Part shown: in pieces, positions 45,390 through 54,445 of the stretch
How positions within the stretch are numbered: position 1 is the stretch's first letter
Layout of the letters: each line of letters opens with the position of its first letter
Source of the DNA: Treponema denticola ATCC 35405
GTDB taxonomy: Bacteria; Spirochaetota; Spirochaetia; Treponematales; Treponemataceae
Assembly (NCBI RefSeq): GCF_000008185.1
Contig: NC_002967.9
Location: 2,418,001 to 2,482,000, forward strand
Reading direction: 5' to 3'
Length of the DNA: 64,000 bases
The notes under the pieces: generated by a model
The model's database searches: none
What the model was told of the DNA's origin: nothing
What the model saw: only the letters and a program-made list of their open reading frames with translations
Translations under genes and position numbers: made by a program

Positions 45390-47747
45390 TTACTTAAGCC
45401 CCATCAAGGTTTTAACATCGGTAATCTCATACCCCATTTCGGTTAAAACATCGATCAAAAGCTGTAAATTATAATAAAGATAATCGCTCCTAGTTGAAAG
45501 GCTTCTGCCAATGCGTATGGGAATTATAGAGCCCGGCTGAACCGCATCGGCTATATCTTCAATTAATTCTGCAGAAGTCTTATAAAGAGAAGGAACGGCA
45601 AATTTTTCATCCGGGCTAAGCCAATCGGCCACCCTCACATCAGGCGAAATAAAAACATAGCCGGCATTTTTTCCTGCATTTACAATAAGGGAGGAAGAAA
45701 TATAATGAGGAGTATGCCAGATAAGGGAAAGCTCGGAACCTGTAAGAGAATAAAAATTATCCTCATTACGGGCCAGCCCCTGCTTTATAAAATTATCGTC
45801 TATCCGATAAGCCGTATCATTCAAATTCCATGTAGTGAAGAAAAGGGAGCCGCATTGGTGTCCGCTTTTTACAATCTCTTTTACGGCATTGGGGTTTTGC
45901 CTCATCGCTTCACCGTTTATAAAAAAAGTTGAACTTATATTATTCTTTTTTAAGGTATAAAGAATGCTCGCAATTCCGTCCATATCATCCATGGCATCAA
46001 AGACTAAGGCAACCCGTTTTTTCCCGCTTCGGCTTCCATGCGAAAAAACGGAAGAAGAATTGGCACTTTCATAAGAAATCTTTTTTTGAGTTTTTTCCTT
46101 TAAAAAGTTTCCGTCTTCCAAAAGCGGACGGGTTATAAAATCTTTAAGACGGCGAATATAAATCATATTAGCAAAATAGCCCGAATTTGAATCTATGTAA
46201 ATTCTATCCGAAAGATTAGCGTTTTTCTTTTGCATGATTTTTTTTGAAGAATGAGTCCATTTTAAATTTGAAACATATTGCAAGACTTCTACATCATCGG
46301 AGTCCGAAGAATCGCCTTCCGGCTCATTATTCCGGACGCTCTTCAAACTTATTAAAATTTCCTTGCCTGAGTCCGCCCAGCTATAATCCTGCATTGACGA
46401 AACGGAAATCTTTTTCTTGCCTGCATCGGAAGAACTATCGTTAAGATTATATTCGTAAATATAATTTTCACCGCCTAAAAAAAAGGTAAAATTATTTTTC
46501 CAAACAGCCGAGAAAATTTTTTCATCCGAAAAAACATTGAGCTTTTTCCATGAAGCCGCACCGTTTCCTTCCGTGAGCGAAGTATCATAAAAAACAACTC
46601 CCTCGTCTTCCTTAAAAGCGGCAACTTCAAAATTAGGCGAAGCTGCGAGAAACGAGCTTTTTTCGGTGACGGGAATTTTTTCAAAACTTGAAGAAGAAGG
46701 AAGAATTTGCCATGCCCTTAAAATTTTTGAGCCGCCTGCAAGACCTTCGGCAAAAACAATTGGGGAATTATCTTTCCAATGAACGGAAACTTCAGCGGTA
46801 TTTCCCGGAAGCAATAAATAGGGAATAGAATCCGAGGAGTAAACATTGACATAATCGTCTCCATCCAGTTTAATGCGGTAAACATTTCTTTTACCTTTAA
46901 CAAAAACGGCCGTCTTGCCGTCAGGTGCTATAAAAATAGAATCAAAGGCCGGAGAAAAATCCGAAGGAATTTTTGCAGCAAGCTTTCCGGCAGGAAATAA
47001 GGGCGCATAAAAAGCCTTTGTAAAAAGCTCTGTGGAAGAAACCCTGTAAAGAGCGTTCCCCGATAAAAAAATAAATTCAGAAGATGAAATCCATTTTAAA
47101 TTCTTTATTTTACCTTGAGAAAGTTTTCTAAAATTCTTATCAGTAAAGGCAGATTCCGAAAACCACTCAGGCCTGGCAAAATAAATTACTCCATCATCTT
47201 CATATAAAATAATCTTTGAATCAGGCGACCAAGATACGGGAAGATCATTTCGAACATTTTTGTTACTCAATATATATCTTCTGCCGGTATCGGTGTCCAT
47301 CAGTACGAGCCGGCCGAAAACAAGGGTGGAGGGCTCGACCAATGTAAGCCATCTTCCGTCAGGGCTTGCTTTTATATTGTTAAGAGCGCCTATCTTTGAA
47401 GAATTGGATGCCGAAAGAGGTTCAAAATCGGAATGGGAATCGACAGCTCCTGACTTGAGGTCGAGCCTTATGATACCGAAACGGTTTGAAACCTGTAAAA
47501 ATTTATTGTTTCCTAAAAGCTGTAATTTTTCGGGGAAAAATGTAAGCTGCTCTATTTTATTGTTTTCATTCGAATATTTAAAAAGGGTTTTATATGCATA
47601 ACCCTCATAAGCATCTGCCTTGATATCGAATAAAATATCGCCTTCAGTATTTATATCGGCAGATTCAAAAGAGAGCTCGGAATGGAGGTTCAGCAAAATA
47701 AAAAAAATAAAGCAAACCGGTAAGGCAAATTTTAATTTTTTTTTCAT
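45390..47747 (-). CDS. Exported beta-propeller protein with degenerate polysaccharide-deacetylase domain
   Basis: The start is 47747 (MKKKLKFALP), with TGGAG upstream. After a signal peptide come WD40/PD40 (TolB-like) blades over about 30-500: ASPDGRWLTLVEP, SWSPDSKIILYEDDG, IAPDGKTAVFVKGKR and similar. The last 210 residues (from 575) follow a NodB deacetylase outline: VALVFDAMDDMDGIASILYTLKK, STFFINGEAMRQNP, IVKSGHQCGSLFF. The zinc ligands of active NodB domains (the DD pair of TFDDG and the HxxxH of the NHTxxH type) are not conserved, so deacetylase activity is doubtful. It is the last gene of a three-gene unit with two small upstream genes. Confidence 0.78.
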   Translation of the reverse strand: MKKKLKFALPVCFIFFILLNLHSELSFESADINTEGDILFDIKADAYEGYAYKTLFKYSNENNKIEQLTFFPEKLQLLGNNKFLQVSNRFGIIRLDLKSGAVDSHSDFEPLSASNSSKIGALNNIKASPDGRWLTLVEPSTLVFGRLVLMDTDTGRRYILSNKNVRNDLPVSWSPDSKIILYEDDGVIYFARPEWFSESAFTDKNFRKLSQGKIKNLKWISSSEFIFLSGNALYRVSSTELFTKAFYAPLFPAGKLAAKIPSDFSPAFDSIFIAPDGKTAVFVKGKRNVYRIKLDGDDYVNVYSSDSIPYLLLPGNTAEVSVHWKDNSPIVFAEGLAGGSKILRAWQILPSSSSFEKIPVTEKSSFLAASPNFEVAAFKEDEGVVFYDTSLTEGNGAASWKKLNVFSDEKIFSAVWKNNFTFFLGGENYIYEYNLNDSSSDAGKKKISVSSMQDYSWADSGKEILISLKSVRNNEPEGDSSDSDDVEVLQYVSNLKWTHSSKKIMQKKNANLSDRIYIDSNSGYFANMIYIRRLKDFITRPLLEDGNFLKEKTQKKISYESANSSSVFSHGSRSGKKRVALVFDAMDDMDGIASILYTLKKNNISSTFFINGEAMRQNPNAVKEIVKSGHQCGSLFFTTWNLNDTAYRIDDNFIKQGLARNEDNFYSLTGSELSLIWHTPHYISSSLIVNAGKNAGYVFISPDVRVADWLSPDEKFAVPSLYKTSAELIEDIADAVQPGSIIPIRIGRSLSTRSDYLYYNLQLLIDVLTEMGYEITDVKTLMGLK

Positions 47748-47758
47748 AAAAAGCTCCA

Positions 47759-47941
47759 TCAATTTTCAGTCAATATATTTGAATGGGTGTTAATAATATC
47801 GGTCAATTCATCTTCAAGTTTTTCCAAAGATTCTTCCATCTCGGTTATTTTTTTTATTGCGATTTTTTTTTGCATTTCGCCCATTTTACCGAAAACTTCA
47901 TCTATTGCTTCGCAGTCTTCACAGGCCATTGTTTTATTCAT
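47759..47941 (-). CDS. Small protein with N-terminal cysteine pair and coiled coil
   Basis: This 60-residue protein starts at 47941 (MNKTMACEDCEAIDEVFGKM), with AAGGAG eight bases upstream; the longer frame overlaps the previous gene and is rejected. A CEDC pair is followed by a continuous charged helix (KKITEMEESLEKLEDELTDI) likely to form a coiled coil. It lies between a helical unknown protein and the beta-propeller gene, in the same unit. Function unknown. Confidence 0.65.
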   Translation of the reverse strand: MNKTMACEDCEAIDEVFGKMGEMQKKIAIKKITEMEESLEKLEDELTDIINTHSNILTEN

Positions 47942-47955
47942 TTTAAGCACTCCTT

Positions 47956-48564
47956 TTAAGAAATCAAAGCAGTTATATTCTTCCTGAATTCGCCCGATGT
48001 GATTTCCCCGTTGATAAAACTTTTTATCTCCTCCTTGACTCTCATCGGGAAACGGCTCCAATATTTTTCCGTCCAGTTTCCCATTGCCGTTTTTAGCTCA
48101 TCGTTTTCTTTTGCACTCATTTCGCCTATGCTGTAAGAAACAAATTGCAAAATCATTCCATATAATACATCGGCAGGAACACCGTCAACCTTTCCGTTTT
48201 TTGCAAGGCTTTTTATTTTACCGTCATAGGAGCCTTGTTCGGGAATCCAAGAGTCGATAAGGGCCTTCATCTGATCTTCGGAAAGCTCGGGAGCTTCTTT
48301 TAAAAGCATATCGGCTGCAAAATCGCGGAAAGTATGGCGCACACCTTCGAGACTTGCCTGAATCGACTTGTTGATGGATTCCGACATCTGTTTTGCCATA
48401 TTTTCAGGATTTATAGCTGCGAGGGGACTTGCCGCCGAAGCCTCATTTTTTTTCCGCTCCAAGGCAGCTGCAATAACTTCTATTTCCCTCTCCCCGGCCC
48501 TGTTTAAAATGTAATCGACGGCAGCAAAAAGCTCCCGTTCCTTATTTTGCATATCATTAGCCAT
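47956..48564 (-). CDS. Conserved-looking helical protein of unknown function
   Basis: This 202-residue soluble, mostly alpha-helical protein has an N-terminal segment ERELFAAVDYILNRAGEREIEVIAAALERKK and a C-terminal part ending FINGEITSGEFRKNITALIS. No domain is recognised. The ATG has no Shine-Dalgarno; a TATAAT box at 48572-48577 lies seven bases upstream, so the message may be leaderless. It heads the unit that includes the small CEDC protein and the beta-propeller protein. Confidence 0.7.
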   Translation of the reverse strand: MANDMQNKERELFAAVDYILNRAGEREIEVIAAALERKKNEASAASPLAAINPENMAKQMSESINKSIQASLEGVRHTFRDFAADMLLKEAPELSEDQMKALIDSWIPEQGSYDGKIKSLAKNGKVDGVPADVLYGMILQFVSYSIGEMSAKENDELKTAMGNWTEKYWSRFPMRVKEEIKSFINGEITSGEFRKNITALIS

Positions 48565-48625
48565 ATCTTTAATTATACACCTTTTTTAAGGCTTTGAAAA
48601 GGGAGGATTTTTTTTAGGGGATGAA

Positions 48626-48665
48626 TTTAACCGCAGGGGGCGCAAAGGCCGCAAAGAATTTTTTC
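48626..48665 (+). repeat. CGCAAAG-type short repeat, copy A
   Basis: TTTAACCGCAGGGGGCGCAA is followed by AGGCCGCAAAGAATTTTTT. A second version occurs at 54303-54365 in the same orientation. The motif is a run of GCAAAG units after TTTAACCGCA. Confidence 0.6.
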
Positions 48666-48741
48666 TAAATTTACGCTTTTTTTCAAATAATCCCTATAAA
48701 TATAATGGGAGGGGAAATGTGAAAAAATTAGGAGAACACAA

Positions 48742-49506
48742 ATGATTAAGAAGTTTGAAGATTTAACACTACAAGATGACTTTATGTTTTGTAAGGTCAT
48801 GCAAAATGAAGGCTTATGTAAAATGCTTATTGAAATGATACTATCAGATACAATAGGTAAAATTACTTATATCTCAGTACAGCATAATCTTAAAAACTAT
48901 GAACAGGCTAAATCTGTAAGATTTGATGTTCTGGTACAAACAGAAAACGGTAAATTCTACGATGTTGAAATGCAGGTAAGCAACGAGAAGAATATACCTA
49001 AAAGAATGAGATTTTACCAAGCTGCCATAGATATTTCATTCTTAGATAAGGGAAATTCCTATAATAATTTAAATGACAGTTTTATAATTTTTATCTGTAC
49101 TTTTGATGCCATAGGTAAAAATAGGCCTATTTATACTTTTGAAAATATCTGTCTTGAAGCTAAAAATATATCTTTACAAGACGGTACGAAAAAGATTATA
49201 ATAAACGCAGAGGCCTTTAAAGACACTGAAGACAAAGAATTAAAGGAATTTTTAAAATACCTTAAAACAGGTAAAGCAAAAAGTGAATTTACAAGGAGGA
49301 TAGAAGAAATGATACAAACAGTAAAACAAAATGAACAGGCAAGACAAGAATATAGATTAATGTCTACTTTTGAAATGGATGCCATGGATAGAGGAGCTTA
49401 TAAAACTAAGAAAGAAACGGCCAAACTTATGAAGCAAAAAAACTTTGATATAGCTTTGATTAAAGAAATAACAGGCCTTCCCGAAACGGAAATCGAGGCT
49501 CTGTAA
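48742..49506 (+). CDS. Rpn family recombination-promoting nuclease / putative transposase
   Basis: This 254-residue protein belongs to the PD-(D/E)XK nuclease family often annotated as transposase. The N-terminus is EDLTLQDDFMFCKVMQNEGLCKMLIEMIL. The nuclease core is seen in SVRFDVLVQTENGKFYDVEMQV (D, then ExQ), followed by KRMRFYQAAIDISFLDKG. A charged C-terminal helical region ends in ALIKEITGLPETEIEAL, a common tail of this group. Such genes occur in many copies and promote recombination. AGGAG precedes the ATG. The stop is one base from the stop of the convergent gene. Confidence 0.88.
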   Translation: MIKKFEDLTLQDDFMFCKVMQNEGLCKMLIEMILSDTIGKITYISVQHNLKNYEQAKSVRFDVLVQTENGKFYDVEMQVSNEKNIPKRMRFYQAAIDISFLDKGNSYNNLNDSFIIFICTFDAIGKNRPIYTFENICLEAKNISLQDGTKKIIINAEAFKDTEDKELKEFLKYLKTGKAKSEFTRRIEEMIQTVKQNEQARQEYRLMSTFEMDAMDRGAYKTKKETAKLMKQKNFDIALIKEITGLPETEIEAL

Positions 49507-49507
49507 T

Positions 49508-50065
49508 TTACGGCATTCCTACCTCATCGAGCAAGGCTTGATAGAGAGTGAGGGAATCCTTGGTCGCTTCTTGGAGGGCCTTTGCAAGGCGGCGGGCAAT
49601 ACGGTAAATAACCTTGGCCCCTTGGGACGGCATTTCATTGCATAGGCTTAAAAAATCTTGAGACCTTAGCTCCAAGACAGTGCACTCGTTTAAGGCTTTT
49701 ACAGAAGAACCGTGAAAATCTTCGCCGAGTAAGGCGGCCTTTCCAAAGCAGACATTTTCTTCAGCCTTTAGATTGCTTAAGGCGAAGGGAGAACCTTCAA
49801 GGGTTGTGCGGAGCATTTGTACCTCGCCCTTAACTAAGATAAAAAGGCTTTTTCCCGTGTCGTTTTTATCGAGTATAATTTCGCCGCCAGTAAAATTTTT
49901 TACACTTAAAAAAGAAAAAATCTTTTCTAAAAATATCTTATTTTGATTATCTGCAATATCCGAACCTTTAGCTGAGTCTAATCCTGCAAGGTCTGAAAAT
50001 ATTTCCAATCTCGATATAAGAGCTAAGATTTCATCTTTTTTTTCCATGATTTCTTTATCTGTCAT
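49508..50065 (-). CDS. Cyclic-nucleotide-binding-fold protein with degenerate ligand pocket
   Basis: I place the start at 50065 (MTDKEIMEKKDEIL), because the upstream ATG lies in the ribosome binding site AAGGAGG. Residues from about 50 to 150 form a CNB beta roll: GGEIILDKNDTGKSLFILVKGEVQML. The phosphate-binding cassette reads CFGKAALLGEDFHGSSVKA. The usual Glu (FGE) is Lys and the Arg that contacts the cyclic phosphate is absent, so cNMP binding is uncertain. No DNA-binding domain is present. It overlaps the K+ channel gene by 11 bases, which suggests the two act together. Confidence 0.82.
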   Translation of the reverse strand: MTDKEIMEKKDEILALISRLEIFSDLAGLDSAKGSDIADNQNKIFLEKIFSFLSVKNFTGGEIILDKNDTGKSLFILVKGEVQMLRTTLEGSPFALSNLKAEENVCFGKAALLGEDFHGSSVKALNECTVLELRSQDFLSLCNEMPSQGAKVIYRIARRLAKALQEATKDSLTLYQALLDEVGMP

Positions 50066-51347
50066 CAGATCCTCCTTCATTTAAAATTTGGGAGTCGTCA
50101 AGAGCCGTTCCGTCAAGGGTAAAGTCGGTACGTTTTCTTCCTGAAACAAAGATACCTCTGGAATTAGGCTTTATTATATACTCATCGGGCGGAGTCAAAA
50201 TAGGTTCGTTGCTTTTAAGCCGTTTTATCTTTTTTAGGTTATTTACTATCTGCTGAATATTGGGATTTTTTTGAGCCTCGTGCAGGGCTTCTTTTCGGCG
50301 GCTGTAAAAGTTCCCCGTATTTTCCAAAAGGCCTATTAAAACGCGGCCGCCAGAAAGACTGCGGCGGTATTCGCGGTAGGTCTTGCCTATAAACTCAAAA
50401 GGAATATCGTTTATGATAAGCCCCTCGCCTGATTTTTCCGTGATCAGCTCTCTTAAAACATGGCTAAGCCCCGTACCGCTTGAAGCCGAAACTAAAATAC
50501 TCCTTTCATAATCGGTACTTAAAATAATTTCATCACAGTGAGCAAGGGAAAGGTGCTGCCGGAATTTTGAGTCGATGAGCTCGGCGGCCGTATATATATG
50601 GGAGTTAAGGCTTCCTATTGTGAGAACCGCAAGTACCGTGCGCGAATCTATTTCCATGGGGGAAGCATTTTGCGAATAGTCTGAAAGAATGAGAGCCCGC
50701 TCTGCATATCTTACATTTGCACGGAGCAAGGTCGCCTCATCGGTATAATCCCCGAATAGATAGATAAGCCCCTTAAAGCGTCTGTCGGTTTTGATTATAT
50801 CCATATTTTCGGGGCTTGCATTATTTATAAGCACAATATGGTCTATGGGAATATCGGGGTTTGAAGAAATAATCCCTAAAAGAATCCTGTCAAAATTAGG
50901 CTTCCAGCCGCATATCAAAAAATGATTTTTTATCTTTTCCAATCTAATAAGCCCCCTATCTTTTTTTACCTGTCTATCAAAAAAGAACGATGCAACTTTT
51001 CCGCTCACTCCTGCAAAAGCTACAACTCCAAAAAGAAGAAGAATGATACCGGCCAAGCGGCCCAAGATGGTTGAGGGAGTAATGTCTCCGTAACCGACGG
51101 TTGTGATAGTTACAAGAGAATACCAAAAGGCATCGAAAAAATTGTTAATCCTTGAATTACTGTTTGCTTCCGAAACAAAGATAATTACAACCAATACAAG
51201 AAAAATAAATGCAAAACCTGCCAGTATTCTAAAAATATCGCTTGCAGGAATATGCTTTATCCAAAGCACAAACCTGACAATCAATGGAGTTTTTTTAGGC
51301 TGAGAGAATTCTATATCCGTTTTTTTGTATCTTTTTTTTTCTTTCAT
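50055..51347 (-). CDS. Two-helix potassium channel with RCK domain
   Basis: This 430-residue channel protein has two transmembrane helices (about 40-58 and 92-118) flanking the pore and the selectivity filter TTVGYGD (82-88). A cytoplasmic RCK/TrkA-N region follows (NHFLICGWKPNFDRILLGII, LFGDYTDEATLLRANVRYAERALILSD) and then a second regulatory half. The order matches the BK/YugO/MthK type of ion channel. It is followed with overlap by a cyclic-nucleotide-binding-fold protein, an arrangement reminiscent of spirochaete cyclic-nucleotide-gated channels in which the two parts are fused. It begins 12 bases after the M42 peptidase gene. Confidence 0.92.
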   Translation of the reverse strand: MKEKKRYKKTDIEFSQPKKTPLIVRFVLWIKHIPASDIFRILAGFAFIFLVLVVIIFVSEANSNSRINNFFDAFWYSLVTITTVGYGDITPSTILGRLAGIILLLFGVVAFAGVSGKVASFFFDRQVKKDRGLIRLEKIKNHFLICGWKPNFDRILLGIISSNPDIPIDHIVLINNASPENMDIIKTDRRFKGLIYLFGDYTDEATLLRANVRYAERALILSDYSQNASPMEIDSRTVLAVLTIGSLNSHIYTAAELIDSKFRQHLSLAHCDEIILSTDYERSILVSASSGTGLSHVLRELITEKSGEGLIINDIPFEFIGKTYREYRRSLSGGRVLIGLLENTGNFYSRRKEALHEAQKNPNIQQIVNNLKKIKRLKSNEPILTPPDEYIIKPNSRGIFVSGRKRTDFTLDGTALDDSQILNEGGSDDR

Positions 51348-51359
51348 TTTAATATCGAG

Positions 51360-52451
51360 CTATTCCGAAATATAAGCTGTCAATAAAAGAAGAGTGTTTT
51401 CAAGCCCCTGTTTATGAATTCTCTCATAGCCGTGGGAGGCGGCAACTCCGGTTCCAACAAGGGCATGGCGGTAGTCATAACCGGCTTTCAGGGCAGCGGA
51501 AGCATCCGAGCCGTAAAATGGATAAACATCGACTGCAAAGTTCAGTTCCATCTCCTTGGCTATTTTGATAAGCTCGCTTGTAAACTCATAGTTATAGGGC
51601 CCGGAAGAATCCTTTGCACAAATTGAAACCGCATATTCATCGGTATCAAGGTCGCTTCCAACAACACCCATATCGACTGCAAGCATATCGCTTATGCCTT
51701 CCGGGTGCCCTGCAGAAGCTCCGTGGCCTATTTCTTCATAATTGGTAAACATAATGTAGGTCTTGCGTTTTAATTTTAATTCTCCCTTTGCAACCTGTTC
51801 TGCAAGGTAGATGAACATTCCGCAGCTAGCCTTGTCGTCCAAGTGCCGGCTCTTTAAAAAGCCGTTCCCGGCCTTTCGGGCAAGGGATTCAATGGCAACA
51901 ACATCGCCCGCCATGATGCCGAGCTTTTCGACATCTTCACGGGATTTTACAATCTCATCGAGCACTAGCTCCATGTTTGAATCATCTCTTTTTAGCTCGT
52001 TTATTTCGCGCGAGGCGTGAACGGCGGGTTCCGTGAGCCTCATAGTGCCCTCATATTTTTTTCCCTCTCTTGTGATAACCGTTACGTTGGACTGCTCTAC
52101 ATAATTGTACGGAAAGCCCCCGTCAAGGGATGTACGCAGCCGGCCTGAAGATTTAATGTGCCTAACAAAGAGGCCGAGGGTATCGATATGGGCTGAAAGC
52201 AAAAGAGCCTTATCTCCTTTTTTACCGGTATTAGGTTCGGCATTTTTATCAAGCTCACATACAACAGCACCCTTGTTCGTAAGCCAAGGCTTAAAGCCTA
52301 AACCTGAAAGCCTTTTTAGAACATAATCGGCGGCCTCGCAAGTGTAGCCCGTGGGACTGGGTATATTGCAGATAGTGATAATTTCGTCCATTACCTTTTC
52401 GGCTGCATTCGAAATTGAAGTTTTAAGCTCGGCAAGTTTATTTTTTTCCAT
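51360..52451 (-). CDS. M42 family metallo-aminopeptidase
   Basis: This 363-residue protein belongs to the M42 (FrvX/glutamyl aminopeptidase) family of large oligomeric peptidases. Metal-binding motifs are SAHIDTLG (His88, Asp90), SRHLDDKASCG, FTNYEEIGHGAS (catalytic Glu and metal Glu) and VDMGVVGSDL. The PFYGSDASAA and CAKDSSGPYNYE segments are also typical. The length is normal. It is probably cytosolic and trims peptides for an amino-acid-fermenting metabolism. AAGGAG precedes the ATG. Confidence 0.93.
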   Translation of the reverse strand: MEKNKLAELKTSISNAAEKVMDEIITICNIPSPTGYTCEAADYVLKRLSGLGFKPWLTNKGAVVCELDKNAEPNTGKKGDKALLLSAHIDTLGLFVRHIKSSGRLRTSLDGGFPYNYVEQSNVTVITREGKKYEGTMRLTEPAVHASREINELKRDDSNMELVLDEIVKSREDVEKLGIMAGDVVAIESLARKAGNGFLKSRHLDDKASCGMFIYLAEQVAKGELKLKRKTYIMFTNYEEIGHGASAGHPEGISDMLAVDMGVVGSDLDTDEYAVSICAKDSSGPYNYEFTSELIKIAKEMELNFAVDVYPFYGSDASAALKAGYDYRHALVGTGVAASHGYERIHKQGLENTLLLLTAYISE

Positions 52452-52537
52452 GATAAAGCTCCTTTTAAGTTGATTTTAATTGAGGCTTACAGGATATTAT
52501 AGATGGGACGGAATGTCAAGAAGAGGCGGGCAGTCTT

Positions 52538-54222
52538 TTAATTTTCAGCTAATATCTTGCTTAAAAAGCTTTTATTTATCTTTGCTTCCTCATAGGTGCC
52601 CGAAAATATTTTGCCGTCGGCTTCAATTGAAACTACATGATCACAAAAGAATTCTATTTCTTCTATATCATGTGAAACTATTATGCAGCTTTTGTTTTTG
52701 ATTAAATCTTTTAAAAGCGGAAATATTCTTCTTTTGGTGAGCACATCTATCGAGGTAAAAATTTCGTCAAAGATTAGGTAATCATATCTTTCTGCATGGA
52801 AAAATATACGGGCAATATTTATAAGTCTTTTTTCTCCGCCTGAAATATGTTTTCCGTCTATACCTAAATCTCTTCCTCTTAAAGAGCCAAGCTGTAAGGT
52901 TTCAATTATTTTTTCGGCAAGGTTTGCGTTATGGCAGCCCAGCTCGATGTTTTGAATTAAATCCGCATTTAGGATATAGGAATCTTGTGAGATATAAAGA
53001 ATTTTATCGGACAATTCATAATCATATGGATTTGTATTTTTGTTAAACACAAAAACATTTCCGGTCAGCTTGTCCCGTCCCAAAAGAATATTTAAAAGGC
53101 TCGACTTACCGGAACCTGAAACACCGAGTAAGGCATATTTTTTGTTTAAGCCGAAATTTAAGCGCTCTATAAAAAGACTCCGCTCCTTATCTATCTGTAA
53201 ACTTAAACCGGAAATATCAAAGAAAAAGTTCTGAGACTCATCTTCTATATTAAGTTTTTCTTTTATATCCTCTTCTTCCATTAGGCTTAAAATTTCATCG
53301 GCACTTTCGCAAGCTCCAAAATAAGCCTGACTTACCGAATCAAGGTCTCCTAAAACCGAGGTTAACTGTGAAAAATATGCAATTATGGTTATTAAAACGC
53401 TTAAAGGTAAAGTACCGTCAAAATACATCTTTGCCGAAACAGCCATAAGGGCTACAGACAATAACGGCAATACATAAACAGGAACAAGGCGGTAGACGGT
53501 ATCCGAAAACAAATCGGTTTTGCGTACACTGTTATTTACATCTTTTATTGTGTTTTTTATTCTTTCATTTTTTTCAAGTTTAAATAAGGGAAAGCCCCGA
53601 AAAAGAGTTGTCATTGAAAGCGCTTCTATCATTTTGGAATGAAGACCTGCATAAGCCTTCATTGTTTTTAAAAACATAGGCGAATAAAATTTACGGTTAA
53701 TAAAATAGGCACATGTATAAAGCACCAGAGCCGCAAGGCCTAAAAGGCCGAAGATATAAGAATATGTAAAAAGGATTACAAGAATAAAAATGTAGCGCAC
53801 AATGCCCATCAGCTTATTCATTACGGAAGGCACAAAGAGAGAAAGAATTGAGCCGACCGAAGCATCCATAATATTTTCGTAGTAACCTTGCCCATGAGTT
53901 TTAATCGTTTTTTCGGAATGCTGTGAAAGCGAAGAATAAAGGCCGTAACGCAATGCAGAATCAAAACGCATATGCACCTTACCGAAAACCCAGCCGACAA
54001 GATATTCAAAAATAAGTGAAAAACAAATTACACCTATGTATATAACAAGCACCCTTGAAGGGTTAATATTATTTTCAAGATTAGAAACAAAGGTACCGTA
54101 GAGTTTCGGATAAATAAGAGAGATCAGCGACACAAGTGAAAAAATAAACGATATAAGAGCACAAGAATAAATATATGCTTTTTTAACTTATACATAGAAA
54201 TTATTTTTTTTAAACTTTGCAT
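52538..54222 (-). CDS. ABC half-transporter; start and body in two frames joined at a slippery A6G site
   Basis: The main frame (from 54133 as first possible start, GTG) encodes an ABC exporter: transmembrane domain, Walker A GVSGSGKSS, signature ISGGEKRLI and Walker B YDYLIFDEIF. It lacks the first helix. A well-formed start lies upstream in another frame: ATG 54222 with AGAGGAG and a consensus promoter, reading MQSLKKIISMYKLKK. At 54178-54184 the minus strand reads A-AAA-AAG; a -1 shift there continues as AYIYSCALISFIFSLVSLIS straight into the main frame, giving 561 residues with a normal first helix. Either programmed frameshifting or a one-base loss in the A run explains this. The substrate is unknown. 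Confidence 0.8.
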
Positions 54223-54246
54223 TTAAAGATTCTCCTCTTAACTTTG

Positions 54247-54275
54247 ACTATAGTATACCCCCGATCTTTTGTCAA
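54247..54275 (-). promoter_or_regulatory. Promoter of the frameshifted ABC transporter gene
   Basis: TTGACA (54270-54275), 17 bases, then TATAGT (54247-54252) on the minus strand. It is placed for a leader of about 19 bases with the ribosome binding site before ATG 54222, which supports that start. Confidence 0.85.
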
Positions 54276-54302
54276 CACTTTAGAATTTTAATCCGGACAA
54301 GT

Positions 54303-54365
54303 TTTTTTAACCGCAAGGAGCGCAAAGAGCTCAAGCCAAGGCTTGAGCTACGCAAAGATTTTTAA
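54303..54365 (+). repeat. CGCAAAG-type short repeat, copy B, with inserted palindrome
   Basis: TTTTAACCGCAAGGAGCGCA.. matches copy A at 48626. It is interrupted by a perfect hairpin, AGCTCAAGCC-aa-GGCTTGAGCT (54328-54349), before the final CGCAAAGATTTTT. The rest of the 54276-54445 spacer shows only AT-rich sequence. Confidence 0.6.
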
Positions 54366-54445
54366 TAATAAAAATTATAAAAGATACCCAATGTATTTTA
54401 GTACATTGAGTATTTTAAAAACAAAAGTTTAATTACAAACTTAGT

